Shown here: positions 61,431 to 64,000 of the stretch, piece after piece | Layout of the letters: each line of letters begins with the position of its first letter | Position numbering within the stretch: position 1 is the first letter of the stretch | Source: Geobacter sp. UBA698 | Lineage (GTDB): Bacteria; Desulfobacterota; Desulfuromonadia; Geobacterales; Pseudopelobacteraceae | Assembly (NCBI GenBank): GCA_002298925.1 | Contig: DBMM01000011.1 | Span: 3,881-67,880 of the forward strand | Reading direction: 5' to 3' | Length of the DNA stretch: 64,000 nucleotides | Program-made: the position numbers and the translations under genes | Notes under the pieces: model-generated | Seen by the model: the letters and a program-made list of their open reading frames with translations, nothing else | Told to the model about the DNA's origin: nothing | Databases searched by the model: none

Positions 61431-61578
61431 GTGTGCCTCCTTCATTTTTATAAGATGCCTGCAGATTCTGCTTAAAACTTACTTCGCATTTCTTTCTGTT
61501 CTGCTGCTCACCACCTTTCCGTTGAATTTGGCGTCCAACATCTGATAGTTGCCAGTGGAAAAGATCAAAGAACACAAA

Positions 61579-61619
61579 AACCCTTGAACGGAGCCTGGTT
61601 AGCAGGCAGCCCAAAGGTT
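61579..61619 (-). terminator. Terminator-like hairpin inside the porin leader
   Basis: In the transcript AACCTTTG (61619-61612) pairs with CAAGGGTT (61586-61579), with an inner GCCTG/CAGGC stem, then TTTTG. A candidate attenuator, 150 bases before the porin start. Confidence 0.5.
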
Positions 61620-61775
61620 GGTGAAAGCCGATTGAATTGTGTTTCTGAAACGCCTCACAGAATTGATCGCTCCCTGATTAGATCTTGCCCATCCTGGGAT
61701 GGAACAATAAAAAAATCAATCGGTTAGCTACTCGGAAGTATCGTAGGTTTCAGGCCATGTTCTAAAAAGTGTGCA

Positions 61776-61805
61776 AATTTACACAATAAATCAAACATTT
61801 GTCAA
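61776..61805 (-). promoter_or_regulatory. Sigma-70 promoter of the porin gene
   Basis: Minus strand TTGACA (61805-61800), 18 bases, TAAATT (61781-61776). The rest of the 61431-62039 gap holds the leader, this promoter and a palindromic repeat. Confidence 0.6.
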
Positions 61806-61922
61806 GCAAAAAGTGTCATTAAAACAAGGCAATGGCAGTTTCGTAGCTGTATACAACCAGTTTTCGTAAAAAGCAAGCTCAATAATTAGCACTCCAGGCC
61901 GCCTCGGCGGTGCTTTATCGGG

Positions 61923-62000
61923 GAGTAAGTTCCGTAGGATGCGCTTCGACTTCGCTCAGCGCACGTCTGTTCCCTGAGCGGAGTCGAAGGGAACTTACTC
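61923..62000. repeat. 78-bp palindromic repeat (REP/MITE-like)
   Basis: Perfect 11-base ends GAGTAAGTTCC (61923-61933) and GGAACTTACTC (61990-62000); inside are CTTCGACTTCGCTCAG and CTGAGCGGAGTCGAAG, inverted copies with one mismatch. The TTCGACTCCGCTCAG core is a widespread REP-type sequence. Probably a non-autonomous element between porin and epimerase genes. Confidence 0.75.
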
Positions 62001-62039
62001 AGAAGAAGTAAATATCTTGTGATTGTGTGAGCGGCATAA

Positions 62040-62453
62040 TTAATGGTGCTCGGGTCCGGGCTGGCACAGTTCGGTCAGGACGCCATTGCTGCTCTTGGGG
62101 TGCACAAAGGCGATACGCGTGCCGTGGGCGCCGCTGCGCGGTGATTCGTCGATCATGCGGACTCCGTCGGCCAGCAGTTTGGCGATGGCCGCCTCGATGT
62201 TTTCTGTTTCATAGGCCAGATGGTGGATGCCGGGACCATTTTTTTCCAAGAACTTGGCCACCGGACTCTCCGCCGATGTCGGTTCCAGCAGTTCGATCTT
62301 GGATTCGCCAATAGACAGCATGGCGACCTTGACCTTCTGCTCGCCAACCTCCTCCACGCCAGCCAGAGCCATGCCCAGGTTGTCGCGATAGAAGGGAAGG
62401 GACTCGTCCAGGGATTTCACGGCAATGCCGATGTGATTGATTTTAGTTAGCAT
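62040..62453 (-). CDS. mce: Methylmalonyl-CoA epimerase
   Basis: 137 residues of the glyoxalase/VOC fold: INHIGIAVKSLDESLPFYRDN, ESKIELLEPT, GPGIHHLAYE and VHPKSSNGVLTELCQ, with the metal-binding His and Glu residues. It converts (S)- to (R)-methylmalonyl-CoA, the substrate of the mutase encoded just upstream. Usual length. Confidence 0.95.
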   Translation of the reverse strand: MLTKINHIGIAVKSLDESLPFYRDNLGMALAGVEEVGEQKVKVAMLSIGESKIELLEPTSAESPVAKFLEKNGPGIHHLAYETENIEAAIAKLLADGVRMIDESPRSGAHGTRIAFVHPKSSNGVLTELCQPGPEHH

Positions 62454-62520
62454 ACGAACCCCTTTTTATACGTGGCAATTATGGAGAATGGGTTACGGTG
62501 TTGAATCGTTCTTGAAAATC

Positions 62521-64000
62521 TTACAGCACCACCGTCTCGGTATGCTTCCCGAACACCCCGCGCAAGACATCCGCGATCTCCCCCAGAGTGGCATAGGCTT
62601 TGACCGCATTGAGGATGTACGGCATCAGGTTGTCGCTCCCCTTGGCGGCCGTCTCCAGGGATTTGAGCGTTTCCTGGACCTGGGCGCTGTCCCGGCCGGC
62701 TTTCATCCCGGCCAGTGATTTCTTCTGGGAGATCTCCACCTCTTCCTTGACCTTGAGCAATCCGGTGGGGGGCGGTTCCTGCACGGTGAACTTGTTGACC
62801 CCGACGATGATCAGTTCATCCTTCTCGATGGACTTCTGATAGGCGTAGGCCGAGTCCTGGATCTCCTTCTGCTGGAAACCGCGCGAGATGGCTTCCACCG
62901 CGCCCCCCATGGAGTCGATTTTTTCGATGTACTCCAGGGCCGCCTTTTCGATCTGGTCGGTCAGGGATTCCACCAGGAACGAGCCAGCCAGCGGGTCGAT
63001 GGAGTCGGCCGCGCCGGACTCGTAGGCCAGGACCTGCTGGGTGCGCAGGGCGATGCGGACCGAATCCTCGGTGGGCAGGGCCAGCGCCTCGTCGCGGGAG
63101 TTGGTGTGCAGCGACTGGGTGCCCCCCAGGATGGCGGCCAGGGCCTGGATGGTGACGCGCATGATGTTGTTGTCCGGCTGCTGGGCGGTCAGGGTGCAGC
63201 CGGCGGTCTGGGTGTGGAAGCGCAGCATCTGGGATTTGGGATCCTTGGCGTCGAAACGCTCCTTCATGACCTTGGCCCAGATGCGGCGGGCGGCGCGGAA
63301 CTTGGCCACCTCTTCGAACAGGTTGTTGTGGGCGTTGAAGAAGAAGGCCAGGCGCGGAGCGAATTCATCCACTGCCAGGCCGGCCTTGATGGCGGCCTCC
63401 ACATAGGCGATGCCGTCGGCCAGGGTGAAGGCCACTTCCTGCACCGCACTGGAGCCGGCCTCGCGGATGTGGTAGCCGGAGATGGAGATGGTGTTCCACT
63501 TGGGCACGTGATCCTTGCAGTAGGCGAAGATGTCGGTGATGATCCGCATGGACTCCTTGGGCGGGTAGATGTAGGTGCCGCGGGCCATGTATTCCTTGAG
63601 GATGTCGTTCTGGATGGTGCCGGAGATCTTGTCGGCCGAGACCCCCTTCTTCTCTGCCACGGCGATGTACATGCAGAGCAGGATGGCGGCGGTGGAGTTG
63701 ATCGTCATGGAGGTGGAGACCTTGTCCAGCGGAATGCCGTCAAAGAGGATTTCCATGTCGGCCAGGGAGTCGATGGCCACGCCGACCTTGCCGACCTCGC
63801 CCTGGCTCATGGCGGCATCGGAGTCGTAACCCATTTGGGTGGGGAGGTCGAAGGCCACCGACAGGCCGGTCTGGCCGGCCGAGAGCAGGTACTTGTAGCG
63901 CTCGTTGGATTCCTTGGCCGTGCCGAAACCGGCGTACTGGCGCATGGTCCAGAAGCGGCCGCGGTACATGGTCGGCTGTACGCCGCGGGTGTAGGGATAC
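62521..64000 (-). CDS. mcm: Methylmalonyl-CoA mutase catalytic subunit (partial, 5' end outside)
   Basis: Reads to the right edge; 493 residues visible, stop at 62521. Segments TMRQYAGFGTAKESNERYKYLL, GQTGLSVAFDLPTQMGYDSD, HTQTAGCTLTAQQPDNNIMR and SRDEALALPTE are those of the mutase barrel. The visible C terminus lacks the DxHxxG cobalamin-binding domain, so the B12 domain is on a separate small subunit (mcmA1/A2 type). Reversible succinyl-CoA/methylmalonyl-CoA conversion; with mce forms a propionate route. Confidence 0.94.
   Translation of the reverse strand, partial: YPYTRGVQPTMYRGRFWTMRQYAGFGTAKESNERYKYLLSAGQTGLSVAFDLPTQMGYDSDAAMSQGEVGKVGVAIDSLADMEILFDGIPLDKVSTSMTINSTAAILLCMYIAVAEKKGVSADKISGTIQNDILKEYMARGTYIYPPKESMRIITDIFAYCKDHVPKWNTISISGYHIREAGSSAVQEVAFTLADGIAYVEAAIKAGLAVDEFAPRLAFFFNAHNNLFEEVAKFRAARRIWAKVMKERFDAKDPKSQMLRFHTQTAGCTLTAQQPDNNIMRVTIQALAAILGGTQSLHTNSRDEALALPTEDSVRIALRTQQVLAYESGAADSIDPLAGSFLVESLTDQIEKAALEYIEKIDSMGGAVEAISRGFQQKEIQDSAYAYQKSIEKDELIIVGVNKFTVQEPPPTGLLKVKEEVEISQKKSLAGMKAGRDSAQVQETLKSLETAAKGSDNLMPYILNAVKAYATLGEIADVLRGVFGKHTETVVL

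Overview
This 64 kb window looks like a chromosomal segment of a Geobacter-type bacterium (Desulfuromonadales/Geobacterales). The evidence is a PpcA-like triheme cytochrome c7, many c-di-GMP and chemotaxis-style signalling genes (two GGDEF, one PilZ, one HDOD), a putative GEMM-I riboswitch of the cGAMP-type, SelB together with a UGA-containing gene, a group 3 NiFe-hydrogenase large subunit, and a methylmalonyl-CoA epimerase/mutase pair. Species cannot be fixed from the sequence alone. No tRNA, rRNA, CRISPR array, transposase or prophage gene was seen; the segment reads as core chromosome with short operons on both strands.

Layout. 1-7.6 kb: end of a rhodanese gene, a membrane diguanylate cyclase, a riboswitch-controlled small membrane protein (minus), cbiET-cbiL of the corrin pathway, a lipoprotein, then SAM riboswitch-metX-ttcA. 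7.4-11.1 kb (minus): a PilZ gene and a BioD-like/DRTGG gene, then flbD-motA-motB and a tiny membrane protein. 11.3-14.1 kb: TPP riboswitch-thiS-thiG-thiE-radical SAM. 14.1-21.2 kb: a GGDEF protein with a degenerate motif, gltX, an orphan NiFe-hydrogenase large subunit, uvrB, cytochrome c7, gspG. 21.4-29.2 kb: pyruvate phosphate dikinase, amrA-def-gcvR-like, a molybdopterin oxidoreductase, a family 2 glycosyltransferase. 29.2-37.1 kb (mostly minus): selB, a two-component system, a JAMM-DinG fusion helicase, a two-gene chromate transporter. 37.2-41.7 kb: mtnA-glnE and an AhpD-like selenoprotein gene. 41.7-47.9 kb (minus): def-fmt-DUF116, a LIV-type binding protein and a frameshifted hybrid histidine kinase. 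48-55.6 kb: HDOD protein, TPR lipoprotein-like protein, a 1200-residue GH13 protein and a NuoB/HycG-like iron-sulfur protein. 55.7-64 kb (minus): porin, secreted beta-propeller-like protein, hisZ, purA, then the methylmalonyl-CoA genes running off the edge.

The most interesting points are: (1) an unannotatable-by-default selenoprotein at 41437-41694 with an in-frame TGA giving CxxU in an AhpD active site, and a textbook hairpin exactly 11 nt after the TGA, 10 kb from selB; (2) a GEMM-I riboswitch whose ligand-selecting position reads A, the state associated with 3',3'-cGAMP, with an ON-type terminator platform in front of an unknown membrane protein; (3) a complete JAMM metalloprotease motif fused to a DinG/XPD helicase; (4) a single-base frameshift that splits a Cache-sensor hybrid kinase lying next to an orphan binding protein; (5) two orphan hydrogenase-type subunits. 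Three riboswitches of different classes (GEMM-I, SAM-I, TPP) are present, each with a visible expression platform.

Metabolic links within the window: cbiET/cbiL make corrin precursors for the B12-dependent methylmalonyl-CoA mutase; metX and mtnA are methionine synthesis and salvage; SelB serves the selenoprotein; PilZ, GGDEF and MotAB point to second-messenger control of motility.
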